Below are positions 24,062 to 32,909 of a DNA stretch of 64,000 bases, in pieces (position 1 is the first letter of the stretch; every line of letters begins with the position of its first letter). The translations under genes were made by a program, and so were the position numbers. The notes beneath the pieces were generated by a model, which had not been told where the DNA came from, did no database searches, and saw only the letters and a list, made by a program, of their open reading frames with translations. The stretch spans positions 4,092,001 through 4,156,000 of the forward strand of contig NZ_CP154845.1 of assembly GCF_047302285.1 (NCBI RefSeq). Direction: 5' to 3'. The stretch is from Robertmurraya sp047302285. Lineage in GTDB: Bacteria > Bacillota > Bacilli > Bacillales > Cytobacillaceae.

Positions 24062-24159
24062 GCACAATGTAGCTTCTTCCTTGCTTTTAACTATTTATAA
24101 AATTGTTTGGAACCTTTCAGCTTTTCCCCTTCATACATTGTTGTTATGGAGGTGGACCA

Positions 24160-24666
24160 TTGAAAAAATTACTAACGCTACCCATTTTTCTTTGTTTTAT
24201 GGTGATTAGTGGCTGTTCTTCAGAGGATCCGGTCAAGACAGAATTAGATACTTACTTAAATGAAGAGCTTTCGAGTATTATTGGATTAGAAACACAGGCC
24301 ATTTCAGCCTATGACAGTGTCACTGGAGTCAATTATACGTCTGACCAATTATTGTACGATGTACTCTTAACGGAAGTAATCCCAACCTACCAAGAATTTA
24401 TGAATAAACTGGAGGCCATTCGTCTTGATACAGATGAACTGCGCGAGGTTCATGAAGGATATATTGAAGGCGTGAATACGCAATACAATGCTTTCACTCT
24501 CATCGTCACAGCACTTGAGCAACAGGACCGAGCGATCATAGAAGAAGCGAATGTAATGCTCGACGAGGCTCGGAAGCTAATACGCGATTTTAATTTTAAT
24601 ATCGAAAAATTAACGAAAGAGCATGAAGTAGAAATGAAGGAGAATTTTAACACATCAGAAATATAA
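24160..24666 (+). CDS. helical lipoprotein, hypothetical
   Basis: A 168-residue lipoprotein with lipobox ISGC and Cys19. The mature part is almost entirely predicted helix with charged heptads (VKTELDTYLNEELSSIIGLE, later EEANVMLDEARKLIRDFNF) and no cysteines. I start it at a TTG placed six bases after GGAGG; the frame extends 19 codons upstream but would bury the signal peptide. The terminator at 24669-24703 follows directly. Function unknown; similar small helical lipoproteins in Bacillus are uncharacterised. Confidence 0.72.
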   Translation: MKKLLTLPIFLCFMVISGCSSEDPVKTELDTYLNEELSSIIGLETQAISAYDSVTGVNYTSDQLLYDVLLTEVIPTYQEFMNKLEAIRLDTDELREVHEGYIEGVNTQYNAFTLIVTALEQQDRAIIEEANVMLDEARKLIRDFNFNIEKLTKEHEVEMKENFNTSEI

Positions 24667-24668
24667 AC

Positions 24669-24703
24669 AAAAGGTCGATCCCAGAGCAGGGGACCGACCT
24701 TTT
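24669..24703 (+). terminator. rho-independent terminator
   Basis: AAAAGGTCGATCCC and GGGACCGACCTTTT form a 14-bp stem (one G-T pair) around a 7-nt loop. Confidence 0.85.
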
Positions 24704-24739
24704 AAATATTCGCTGTTTTCGTATAAATTGTGGTTATTT

Positions 24740-24900
24740 GTAAAAACCCAGAAGCCGGTTTTTACCCTATATATTTCAATTACAGCTATACATTATATAT
24801 GCTACGGCACTTTTCGCTTTCTCTTTTAGTCTCTAAGAGAAGATATAGGCATTTTTCAACTTATTAAGAGCAACTAAGTTAAGGAAAAGAGCCTTATATT
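24740..24900. repeat. dispersed ~160-bp intergenic element, copy 1
   Basis: Begins with hairpin GTAAAAACC CAGAAGCC GGTTTTTAC (24740-24765). It continues with GGCACTTTTCGC (24806-24817) and ends with GGAAAAGAGCCTTATATT (24883-24900). The inner termini are near inverted repeats of each other. Copies 2 (41662-41827) and 3 (32637-32794) share the same order of parts. The element abuts the stop codon of the YjiH-type gene. Confidence 0.8.
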
Positions 24901-26267
24901 TAAAAAATAATATGTGCAGCGATCACAATGATCGGCAATGTAATGATTGTACGTAGTAAGAAGATGATGATTAAATCTTTCAAGTTAAGAGGAAGCTTAG
25001 AACCAAGCAATAATCCTCCTAACTCAGACATGTAAATCAACTGGGTGACCGATACGCCAGCAATCACAAATCGTGTCAGTTCACTTTCAATCCCACTACC
25101 AATGACAGCCGGAAGGAACATATCGGCAAAACCAATGACCATGGTTTGGGCAGCAGCTCCTGCTTCAGGAACTTGCATCAGTGCAAGAATTGGCTCAAAT
25201 GGCTTCCCAAGAATCGTGAAAAATGGAGTGAATTCGGCAATCACAAGGGCAACTGTCCCAATCGTCATAACAATCGGTAACACACCTAGCCACATATCAA
25301 GGACATTTTCGAATCCTTCTCTTACTGTTCCAACGACACCGTTATTTTTTCTTGCCTTCGAAACCGCCTCTGACACGCCCCATTTTAACGGAGATTGACC
25401 TTGTGGAATCGGGTTTTCAACCGTAACTTTCACATTTTCGTATCCAGTGTCTGCCTTTCTTGAAAGAGGTGGAATACGTGGCATAATTAATGCTGCAACT
25501 AAGCCTGCAACGACAATCGTAATGTAATATGGAACAAAATAATGCTCTAAGTTCATGTATTGAAGAATCGCGATGGAAAAAGTGATCGATACAACAGAAA
25601 AAGTAGTCGCAACAACGGCAGCTTCTCTTTTTGTATAATAGCCTTCTTCATATTGTTTCGTCGTTAAAATGACACCCACCGTGCCATCTCCAACCCATGA
25701 TGCAAGACAATCCAGAGACGCTCGGCCTGGCAACGTAAATACAGGTCTCATCACTCTCATTAATAAAGCACCGAAAAACTCGAGTAACCCGAAATTTAAT
25801 AATAAAGGCAATAAAAAACCTGCTAATAAGAATACCGAGAAAAGAATTGGCACTAAATCATAAAGAAGGAGTCCACCTGTATTTTCCGAGTATATCCATT
25901 CTGGTCCTGCTTGAATTAACGTAATAATCGCCACAATCATACCGATTAGACGTGCAATTAGCCAAAACTTATTGACTGTAAATAGGCGATTCAAAAATGG
26001 ATTTTCCATAATAAAGCGTGGTTTGAACAGAACAGCCACTAATGAACCTATAACAGAAAGTGAAATTAGAATTACTGCTATCGATGGGATTGACGCTGCC
26101 AAAATTTCAGTTAAATAATTGGCAATCAATGCCACTGGAATCGTAATTCCTTCACCTGATTTCACAGGAATCATGAATAAGGATATTCCAAATAAGGAAG
26201 GGATTAAAAACTTAAGAAAATCTATCAATGAATAAGACATCGTTTTTGAATTTGGTTCATTACTCAT
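24900..26267 (-). CDS. YjiH family membrane protein (nucleoside-recognition/Gate domain)
   Basis: A 455-residue protein with about ten membrane spans in two halves. Each half holds a Gate-like segment (DCLASWVGDGTVGVILT in the first, VIGFADMFLPAVIGSGI in the second) as in YjiH and spore maturation protein A/B relatives. I start at the ATG at 26267 behind AGAGGTGTTTACG; a GTG nine bases upstream overlaps the ribosome binding site. Members are thought to be transporters of nucleosides or small metabolites, but the substrate is unknown. It stands alone between long non-coding stretches. Confidence 0.8.
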   Translation of the reverse strand: MSNEPNSKTMSYSLIDFLKFLIPSLFGISLFMIPVKSGEGITIPVALIANYLTEILAASIPSIAVILISLSVIGSLVAVLFKPRFIMENPFLNRLFTVNKFWLIARLIGMIVAIITLIQAGPEWIYSENTGGLLLYDLVPILFSVFLLAGFLLPLLLNFGLLEFFGALLMRVMRPVFTLPGRASLDCLASWVGDGTVGVILTTKQYEEGYYTKREAAVVATTFSVVSITFSIAILQYMNLEHYFVPYYITIVVAGLVAALIMPRIPPLSRKADTGYENVKVTVENPIPQGQSPLKWGVSEAVSKARKNNGVVGTVREGFENVLDMWLGVLPIVMTIGTVALVIAEFTPFFTILGKPFEPILALMQVPEAGAAAQTMVIGFADMFLPAVIGSGIESELTRFVIAGVSVTQLIYMSELGGLLLGSKLPLNLKDLIIIFLLRTIITLPIIVIAAHIIF

Positions 26268-26464
26268 CGTAAACACCTCTTGTCTATTGTATTTTAACGT
26301 TGATTCGTAAAAAATATTCCAGTATATGAAAAATTAGTCTTGAGCACTAGATAATTTCTATTAATTTATTTTTCTAATATACTATTATATTAATTCCTTA
26401 AACATAATAAATGATATTAGACCTCTATTGCAAGTAAAATTTGCATAAAACATATAATATTATT

Positions 26465-26590
26465 TATATTTATGCATCCTATGCAAAGTAAAAAGATGCC
26501 AAACCAAAGCAAGGGATACCGTTTGCGGAGGGATTCTTATTAATAGACACAAAAACAGACGTATGAATTGGCATACGTCTGTTTCTTTAT
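26465..26590 (+). ncRNA. candidate short non-coding transcript
   Basis: TTGCAA (26428-26433) and TATAAT (26453-26458) with a 19-bp spacer could drive a plus-strand transcript from about 26465. It ends at the strong terminator at 26553-26584. The ~125-nt product has no convincing open frame. It contains possible stems (GCATC with GATGC, CAAAC with GTTTG) and a GCGGAGGG motif. I could not match it to a known riboswitch or sRNA. Confidence 0.3.
26553..26584 (+). terminator. strong terminator hairpin in a gene-free stretch
   Basis: AAACAGACGTATG pairs perfectly with CATACGTCTGTTT (13 bp, 6-nt loop), followed by CTTTATTATC. No protein gene on the plus strand ends here, so it may end a small RNA. 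Confidence 0.75.
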
Positions 26591-26918
26591 TATCTAGGAA
26601 CTAGAGAGTCCGCATATATCGGTTAGGGACGCACGTTAAGCACCGATCTCGAGCTGATAAATAGACGGACAAATTCCGCTTAATTAGCAAATAGTATTAA
26701 AAATAGCTAAAATAGACGGAGAATTTCCGGCTATCGATTCGAAATACGTGAAAATAAGGGATTTTTCTCTGCATAAGCGGAAAATCTTCCCTTATATTCC
26801 CCGAAACGAGCTCCATTGAAGCATATAACCGGAAAATCTCCGCTTAATTTACTTTCTCTGGTTACTCGATTAAGGAGACTACATCTTAGTCATTTCGGCA
26901 CGTATTTTAAGAAAGGCA
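26585..26918. repeat. ~335-bp intergenic element A, built of four hairpins; paralogue at 41941-42299
   Basis: Hairpin units begin at 26661, 26712, 26773 and 26825 (spacing 51, 61, 52). Unit 4 reads ATAACCGGAAAATCTCCGCTTAAT. The element starts with AGAGAGTCCGCAT and ends with TCATTTCGGCACGTATTTTA, and both ends recur in the second copy. Both copies start right behind a terminator hairpin. This fills the stretch between the YjiH-type gene and the helix-turn-helix gene. Confidence 0.82.
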
Positions 26919-26923
26919 CTTTC

Positions 26924-27154
26924 TTAGTCTTCGTCCTTCACATCCAAATCATCCGGGATCGGTTCATTAAGAATCTCTTCCACTAATTCCTTATATTTTT
27001 CCAACTGTTTTAGATGAGTTTGGAACTGGTCTCGATTCACCAAATATTGCTCCCCATCATGAACAGCACGAATCCGTTTTGCTAAGATTAGCTCTGTGAC
27101 AGCTGATTCTGTTAAAGACAAATATTCTGCTGCCTCTTTTACCGTTAAATACAT
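26924..27154 (-). CDS. excisionase-type helix-turn-helix DNA-binding protein
   Basis: A 76-residue protein. The N-terminal ~50 residues (MYLTVKEAAEYLSLTESAVT and following) match the MerR-like helix-turn-helix found in excisionase-family proteins. An acidic tail (LNEPIPDDLDVKDED) follows. I start at the ATG at 27154 behind GGAGAATC; an upstream ATG would add ten residues. No integrase or prophage gene is near, so it is more likely a small regulator than a true excisionase. It is followed by the class V aminotransferase gene upstream on the same strand (27282-28451). Confidence 0.75.
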   Translation of the reverse strand: MYLTVKEAAEYLSLTESAVTELILAKRIRAVHDGEQYLVNRDQFQTHLKQLEKYKELVEEILNEPIPDDLDVKDED

Positions 27155-27281
27155 GATTGATTCTCCATTTCTCACTTCAATCAAATGATTGGTCTATCAT
27201 TCGTACCTTCTATTATAAATCTTTTTTATCGATTGACAAAAAAGAGCATCATCACCATTTGTAATGATACTCTCATTATAC

Positions 27282-28451
27282 TTAATTCGAAACAGCCAAT
27301 GCCTGTTCTCTAAATGCTTCAACCGCTTCTTCAATATTTACGGACATCCCTTGCTCTATCAATGCTTCACCAATTAATACTATCGCTTTTTCAAGCATTT
27401 CAACCTTTGTATTCCCCATATGTCCAATCCGGAACGCTTTCCCTGCTAAATGAGCCAAAGCTCCAGCAACAATCAATCCTTTTCCAGCTAAGGACGAGCG
27501 GAAAGCTGCATCATTAATCCCCTCTGGATATAATATGCAGCTTAATGTAGCTGCAGCAACCGTTTCATCTGCCAATGCCTTCATGCCATATACGGAAAGT
27601 CCAGCTCTAACAGCTGTACCAAATGCTGCGTGGCGCTTATAGCGGTTCTCCATTCCTTCTTCTAAAACCAATCTCATTCCTTCTTCAAAAGCATAGACAA
27701 GATTTACGGGTGGAGTCGCAAAGTATTTTGATGGATCATTCATGATTGGAATCCAATTGTATATATCACAATAATAAGCCGAAACGCGATCCATTTTTTC
27801 TCGGACAGCAAGTGCTGTTTGGTTAAATGCTACAATCGCTAGACCCGGTGGAACTCCAATTGCTTTTTGTGAACCTGTTAACACAACATCGATTTTTGTA
27901 TCGGGCCCACCATAAGCTTTACTCATATCCTCTTCCATCGCCGCTGTTGCACATACACCATCAAGAATGACAAGGGCACCGTATTTTTTGATCAGAGGAA
28001 CGAGCACATCAAGATTGGCTGCCACACCCGTTGACGTGTCGGCATGTGTAATCGTTACTGCTTTAAAATGACCTGTTGCAAGCTTCTCCTCTACTTCCTC
28101 AGGGTCCACTTGTTTTCCCCATTCTGCTTGGAGGACGTCCACTTCAATTCCAAATGCTTGTCCTAGTTTAATAAAACGATCACCAAAGTAGCCATGACTA
28201 ATGACCAAAAGCTTCTCTCCAGCTGCCACCGTATTTACTAGAGCCATTTCCATGGCAATCGTCCCTGAACCGGAAATGACAAAAACTTCACCATCTGTTT
28301 TTAACATGGCTCTTGTTTTTTCAAGAGCACTTTTGTAGATGGCGACAAATCTCGGGTCCGTGTGACTTCTCGTTTCACTCGCTATCGCATCATAAATGGA
28401 ATCTACCACAGGCGTTGGACCTGGGATTAATAACATTTCTTCATTCCGCAT
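27282..28451 (-). CDS. class V aminotransferase (alanine/serine/ureidoglycine-glyoxylate type, PucG-like)
   Basis: A 389-residue PLP enzyme of fold type I. The start motif LLIPGPTPV, SGSGTIAMEMAL in the cofactor-binding region, LDGVCATAAMEED (Asp contacting PLP) and the Schiff-base lysine in GSQKAIGVPPGLA are all visible. It resembles serine-pyruvate/alanine-glyoxylate aminotransferases and B. subtilis PucG, which acts in purine catabolism. No purine-degradation genes are adjacent, so I do not choose a substrate. It starts with ATG behind GGAGACAAGGAAT. Confidence 0.88.
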   Translation of the reverse strand: MRNEEMLLIPGPTPVVDSIYDAIASETRSHTDPRFVAIYKSALEKTRAMLKTDGEVFVISGSGTIAMEMALVNTVAAGEKLLVISHGYFGDRFIKLGQAFGIEVDVLQAEWGKQVDPEEVEEKLATGHFKAVTITHADTSTGVAANLDVLVPLIKKYGALVILDGVCATAAMEEDMSKAYGGPDTKIDVVLTGSQKAIGVPPGLAIVAFNQTALAVREKMDRVSAYYCDIYNWIPIMNDPSKYFATPPVNLVYAFEEGMRLVLEEGMENRYKRHAAFGTAVRAGLSVYGMKALADETVAAATLSCILYPEGINDAAFRSSLAGKGLIVAGALAHLAGKAFRIGHMGNTKVEMLEKAIVLIGEALIEQGMSVNIEEAVEAFREQALAVSN

Positions 28452-28557
28452 ATTCCTTGTCTCCTCCCAAAGCATTCTTTTTTTCTATCTATCTCTCTCC
28501 ATTATACTACTTAAATCGCTTACATCTATTATACTTGGAAGATTTTCAAAAAATCAC

Positions 28558-28586
28558 CAAAAAAATGGCCCTTCTTAAGAGCCATT
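28558..28586 (-). terminator. rho-independent terminator of the VanW-family gene
   Basis: AATGGCTCT pairs with AGGGCCATT (one G-T) around TAAGA and is followed by T residues on the minus strand. Confidence 0.75.
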
Positions 28587-28608
28587 GAAATGTAGAAAAA
28601 GTGTCCCG

Positions 28609-29589
28609 TTACATCTCTCCATTTATTTTCCTCGCATTCTCCTTTGACGTTCTCACCTCAACGGTAAGAGATCCTCCATCGACATATGCTTTTATCAAGA
28701 ATGGGACATCATGCGGATTTTGAAAACGGAAATCTAAACCACCATAGGATACGGTCGCGTCTCTTCCAACTGGAACATAACCAATACTAATCGAATGATG
28801 ATGCCATTCAATATATTCCACACCGACAGCATCAACCGCATTAAACAAGGTGGAAGAGGTTTGGCATACTCCACCGCCAATGCCTTCAACAAGCTCTTTA
28901 TTGACAATTTCCATCGCCTTTTGATAGCCACTTTCCTCATCTCTTGGTCCAACAATCTCATTATAGGAAAAAATGTCTCCTGGTCCGAAAATAACATTAT
29001 TAATAGCCGAAGCTGATAGCTCTATATTTTTCGCTCTCCCCACGACCCCACTGTCAAAGTAAGTCGTATAAGAGGCGAGGACAACTTCATCTAATTGTAC
29101 TACCTCATCTGGTGAGTACTGACTTTCAGTTACCGTTAACGGTAATTCAACTTGACCGCCTCTGTCCATTGCTTCAAGTACCCTCTTGACTAATTCTTCT
29201 TCTTGAAGAATGACCATCGGCTTCCCTTTTTGGATCTGTCCAATCTCATCAATTTTATCGAGAACCATCCTTTGATCGAAGCCTTCCGAATCTTCCGTTC
29301 CCCTTGCTAAATCCCTCGCCCAGCTTTTAAGTTCTGCTTGAAAGTCCGTATCGTTCTCATCCTCTTCCCTCGGGTCAAATGTACGAATAATTTCCTTTGT
29401 CAACGGATTGACCACATCAATCACAAACTGCATCTCTTTCTCTACTATTCTATTATTTATCTCTGTTGCAGCTGCGACCCTATGTGTTTTCATGTTTTTT
29501 ACTACTTTCTCTGTCTCTTTTGAGCAACCCCCTAAGACAAGCAAAATTACGACAACGGTTAAAAGACTTTTCCAACGAAATTTCCCCAT
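28609..29589 (-). CDS. VanW family lipoprotein
   Basis: A 326-residue lipoprotein with lipobox LGGC and Cys22. The C-terminal ~140 residues form a VanW domain: NVIFGPGDIFSYNEIVGPR, EGIGGGVCQTSSTLFNA and WHHHSISIGYVPVGRDATV are characteristic. The N-terminal part is a helical spacer with an acidic cluster (REEDENDTD). VanW proteins occur in glycopeptide-resistance clusters and widely in Firmicutes; their biochemical role is unsettled. It starts with ATG behind GGGGAGGAAAT. Monocistronic. Confidence 0.88.
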   Translation of the reverse strand: MGKFRWKSLLTVVVILLVLGGCSKETEKVVKNMKTHRVAAATEINNRIVEKEMQFVIDVVNPLTKEIIRTFDPREEDENDTDFQAELKSWARDLARGTEDSEGFDQRMVLDKIDEIGQIQKGKPMVILQEEELVKRVLEAMDRGGQVELPLTVTESQYSPDEVVQLDEVVLASYTTYFDSGVVGRAKNIELSASAINNVIFGPGDIFSYNEIVGPRDEESGYQKAMEIVNKELVEGIGGGVCQTSSTLFNAVDAVGVEYIEWHHHSISIGYVPVGRDATVSYGGLDFRFQNPHDVPFLIKAYVDGGSLTVEVRTSKENARKINGEM

Positions 29590-29737
29590 ATTTCCTCCCC
29601 ATACATATTTTCTCTATACTTCCCTCAAAGGAAGGTATTACCATTTATCATTGTATGCGGAGCGATACCTACATATGCTGGGGAGACAGACCATTTTTTC
29701 CCTTTGTATAGGAGGAAACTACGAGATCTTTTCCATG

Positions 29738-29766
29738 AAAAAAAGCCTACTCGTAAATGAGTAAGC
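29738..29766 (-). terminator. rho-independent terminator of the TraB-family gene
   Basis: GCTTACTC pairs with GAGTAGGC (one G-T) around ATTTAC, followed by seven T-rich bases on the minus strand. It abuts the stop codon. Confidence 0.85.
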
Positions 29767-30939
29767 TTAAAAATTTTCGAAAAACAAACGAATGACATCA
29801 GCGCCACCAATAAAAGTACCTAGTGAACTGCCGAGATTTGCAAAAACGATAACGAGTAAAACCCGTGTGACCTTGTTAGACCAAAAGCCTTTGACTGTAA
29901 ACACGTCTTCAGTTAGTGTTTCAAAGTCGCTCACACTTGGTCTACTAAAAAAGGCTTGGACAAATCCTGCAAACCAACCGGCTGCAAGGAGTGGATTTAA
30001 GGAGGTGATCGGTGCCGCTATAAACGCCGTTAATATCGCGATCGGATGTCCTAGCGCAATAGCAGTCCCAATTGCTGATAATGAACCATTCCAAATCACC
30101 CAGCTAAGTGTCTGCTGCAAGCCAGCATCAGGGTTGGCTAAAAACGTATAGGCAATAATCGCCAAGATGGCAATTGGAATCGACCAGCCAATGATTTTTG
30201 GAGCCTTCGATTTTGGTGGAAGCTTGGACAATTGCTTTAAGTCATGGTCCTTTTTTATTTCTTCCTGGATGCCTGGGACATGGGCTGCGCCTAAGACGGC
30301 AACGACTTTTTTCCCTGGAGCATCTTTTATCTTTTGTGCCAGATACTGATCCCGTTCATCAATGAGCGGCACTTTTAGACGAGGAAAGGACTCGGTAAAT
30401 TCATTTAAGACAGTATTGATCATGTCCTTACTTTTCATTTTTTCTAGTTCTTCTTCAGAAATCGTGTCTTTACTGAAAATACTCGCTACCACTTGTGCAA
30501 GTAGCTGCGCTTTTCCCCAAAGTCCAACCTGGTGCCAAATTCTTGAAAAGGTCGTTTGAATATTTCGGTCAGCAAGAACTAACTTTGCACCTGTTTCTTT
30601 CGCTGATTCAATCCCTTGAATCATCTCTTGTCCAGGTTGAATGCCTAACTGACTTGCCATTCTTTTTTGAAAAGAAGAGATAGCCAGATTAATAAGCAGT
30701 AACGATGCTTTCTTTTGCTTAATGACACTAAATATATCCATGTCTTTCCAAGAGTTTCCTGCCATGATCGATTGGTATCTTTGTTGATCTAACTCTACAC
30801 AAACGGCGTCAGGTTTTTCTGCTTCAATCACTTCTTTTACTTGCTCAGCACTTTGTTTCGATACGTGTGCCGTACCAATGAGTATGTATTCTTTTTCATC
30901 CAAAAAAATTCTCGTTATATTTTCATGTTCCAATGACAT
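29767..30939 (-). CDS. TraB/PrgY family membrane-associated protein
   Basis: A 390-residue protein. The N-terminal ~230 residues are a TraB/GumN-type domain with the conserved LIGTAHVSKQSAEQV, AVCVELDQQRY, and AVLGAAHVPGIQEE stretches; the two GxxH motifs are typical. The C-terminal ~150 residues contain about four membrane spans. In enterococci, TraB/PrgY reduces endogenous pheromone activity, probably as a membrane peptidase-like protein, and chromosomal homologues in Bacillus are uncharacterised. The start ATG follows AAGGAAGGTAATCT. Confidence 0.88.
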   Translation of the reverse strand: MSLEHENITRIFLDEKEYILIGTAHVSKQSAEQVKEVIEAEKPDAVCVELDQQRYQSIMAGNSWKDMDIFSVIKQKKASLLLINLAISSFQKRMASQLGIQPGQEMIQGIESAKETGAKLVLADRNIQTTFSRIWHQVGLWGKAQLLAQVVASIFSKDTISEEELEKMKSKDMINTVLNEFTESFPRLKVPLIDERDQYLAQKIKDAPGKKVVAVLGAAHVPGIQEEIKKDHDLKQLSKLPPKSKAPKIIGWSIPIAILAIIAYTFLANPDAGLQQTLSWVIWNGSLSAIGTAIALGHPIAILTAFIAAPITSLNPLLAAGWFAGFVQAFFSRPSVSDFETLTEDVFTVKGFWSNKVTRVLLVIVFANLGSSLGTFIGGADVIRLFFENF

Positions 30940-31069
30940 AGATTACCTTCCTTTATGAAGCGATAATACCTATTATTATACACTATTCACCTTTGAAACG
31001 ATAAAAATAACAAGACGTGCATGCGATAAAAAATATGTCTCCCATTTTTCACGGAAGACTGAAAGAAAG

Positions 31070-32587
31070 TTAACTATTCACTTTTTCAGAGACAAATAAC
31101 ATCGAGCCTTTTTGCGCAAATTCGGTATGCCAAGAAAAGGCTTTTTCTAACACATGTGGTGTTTGACCGCCACGGGTAAGTGCTTCTGTATAATAATCCC
31201 AGAGCTGTTGGCGATACATCGGATGGGCACAGTTTTCGATAATTTTCTCGACTCTTTCTCTTGGCGCTAAGCCACGTAAGTCAGCATATCCTTGTTCCGT
31301 GACGACGATATCGACATCATGCTCCGTGTGATCCGTATGGGAAACATATGGAACGATACTCGAAATTTTCCCATCTTTTGCAATGGATTTCGTGACAAAG
31401 ATGGCAAGACGTGCATTACGGGCAAAATCACCAGACCCTCCGATTCCGTTCATCATTCTCGTCCCAGAAACATGGGTAGAATTCACATTTCCATAAATAT
31501 CGAATTCTAATGCTGTGTTAATGGAAATTAATCCGAGACGTCGAATAATCTCTGGATGATTAGAAATTTCCTGTGGACGCATCACAATTTTATCGCGATA
31601 TTGTTCAAAATGACCTAATACCTTCTCCATCTTCTCTTCAGACAATGTAATAGAGCAGCAGGAAGCAAAATTGACTTTTCCCACATCAATTAAATCAAAA
31701 ACAGCGTCCTGCAATACTTCTGAATATACCTCTAAATCATGAAACTCTGAATCTAACATCCCGTGAAGTACTGCATTAGCAATTGAACCAATTCCTGATT
31801 GTAGCGGTGCAAGCTTAGGAGTGAGTCGTCCTTCTTCAATTTCGGAACGTAAAAATGAAATAAGATGATCAGCCATTTGTTGTGTCTCTTTATCTGGTGA
31901 GACAATTGTAGAAGGAGAATCTAATTGATTGGTAAACACGATCCCCTTCACTTTATTGATATCAACTGGAATTCCGATCGTCCCAATGCGATCGGCTACT
32001 CTTTTCAATGGAATCGGCTCTCTTTTCCCTTGCTGACCTGGATCGTATAAATCATGAACTCCCTCTAATAACGGTGATTGAGACATATTGATTTCAATAA
32101 TGATGTTTTTGGCGTGCTTAGCAAAAGTTAAGGAGTTACCTACTGAAGTTGTTGGAATCACCAATCCATCCTCTTGAATAGAAATCGCTTCCAATATTGC
32201 GTAATCAATCGACTCAATAACACCTGCACGGACCAATTCTGCTGTATGAGATAAATGGTGATCAACAAATAAATGTTCACCTGCATTAATTTTCTTCCTC
32301 ATTGTCGCATCTGCTTGAAACGGTAGTCGTTTGTTGATGATACCCGCTTCTGCAAATAAGCGGTCTACATCAGAGCCCAATGAAGCCCCTGTGAACACGT
32401 TAACCTTAAAGCTTTCCCGCTCAGCTCTCTTTACTAAAGCAAACGGAACCGCTTTCACATCCCCTGCTCTTGTAAATCCACTTAAGCCTAACGTCATCCC
32501 ATCTTGAATCCACGATGCCGCTAATTCCGGTGTTACGACACGATTTCTTAGCTCTGGAATCTCAATCCTCTCTAATTGTTTTTCCAT
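31070..32587 (-). CDS. acetyl-CoA hydrolase/transferase family protein (succinate:acetate CoA-transferase-like)
   Basis: A 505-residue family I CoA-transferase, the length typical of succinyl-CoA:acetate CoA-transferases such as AarC/Cat1. Family motifs include GLSGFTRAGDVKAVP near the start, GIGSIANAVLHGM in the middle and GIGGSGDFARNARLAIF towards the C-terminus, where the CoA-binding loop lies. I choose the ATG at 32587; the frame extends 54 codons further upstream through a dispersed repeat and is unlikely to be translated. A LytTR regulator gene lies 322 bp upstream on the same strand. Confidence 0.87.
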   Translation of the reverse strand: MEKQLERIEIPELRNRVVTPELAASWIQDGMTLGLSGFTRAGDVKAVPFALVKRAERESFKVNVFTGASLGSDVDRLFAEAGIINKRLPFQADATMRKKINAGEHLFVDHHLSHTAELVRAGVIESIDYAILEAISIQEDGLVIPTTSVGNSLTFAKHAKNIIIEINMSQSPLLEGVHDLYDPGQQGKREPIPLKRVADRIGTIGIPVDINKVKGIVFTNQLDSPSTIVSPDKETQQMADHLISFLRSEIEEGRLTPKLAPLQSGIGSIANAVLHGMLDSEFHDLEVYSEVLQDAVFDLIDVGKVNFASCCSITLSEEKMEKVLGHFEQYRDKIVMRPQEISNHPEIIRRLGLISINTALEFDIYGNVNSTHVSGTRMMNGIGGSGDFARNARLAIFVTKSIAKDGKISSIVPYVSHTDHTEHDVDIVVTEQGYADLRGLAPRERVEKIIENCAHPMYRQQLWDYYTEALTRGGQTPHVLEKAFSWHTEFAQKGSMLFVSEKVNS

Positions 32588-32636
32588 CCTCATCCCTCTT
32601 TCTGTAACCCTTTTTTTCGTTCCGTATGTTTTTCTT

Positions 32637-32794
32637 GTAAATGTCTTAAAGCCGACATTTACCTCCCTACGAGATTCAGAGATACAAATTATTTTTGCAC
32701 GGCACTTTTCGCTGCTACTATATTGTTTTTGAGGAAGCATAGTATTCATTTAACCAATTATGACCCAATAGTAACAATTTTTGCGAAAAGAACC
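32637..32794. repeat. dispersed ~160-bp intergenic element, copy 3
   Basis: Starts with hairpin GTAAATGTC TTAAAGCC GACATTTAC (32637-32662), continues with CACGGCACTTTTCGCTGCTA and ends with GCGAAAAGAACC (32783-32794). Compared with copies 1 and 2 the stem has changed on both sides so that pairing is kept, while the loop end AAGCC is conserved. It occupies the leader region between the LytTR regulator gene and the CoA-transferase gene; the remainder of that gap shows nothing I can name. Confidence 0.72.
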
Positions 32795-32909
32795 TTTGTA
32801 ACCCTTTTCAATAAATTTTAACGTATGTACGTTGCGGATAGAGGAATCGATGTTAAAGAAGATATTTTTTTGATAAACCAGAAAATTCAAATGCTGAAAC
32901 ACAATTGAT

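Noticed and set aside
26924..27154. Prophage or integrated element suggested by an excisionase-like protein
   Set aside because: No integrase, attachment repeats or phage structural genes in the vicinity; the domain is common in ordinary small regulators.
32588..32749. Longer N-terminus for the CoA-transferase
   Set aside because: The frame is open for 54 more codons but runs through dispersed-element copy 3; the ATG at 32587 fits the family start and has GAGG upstream.
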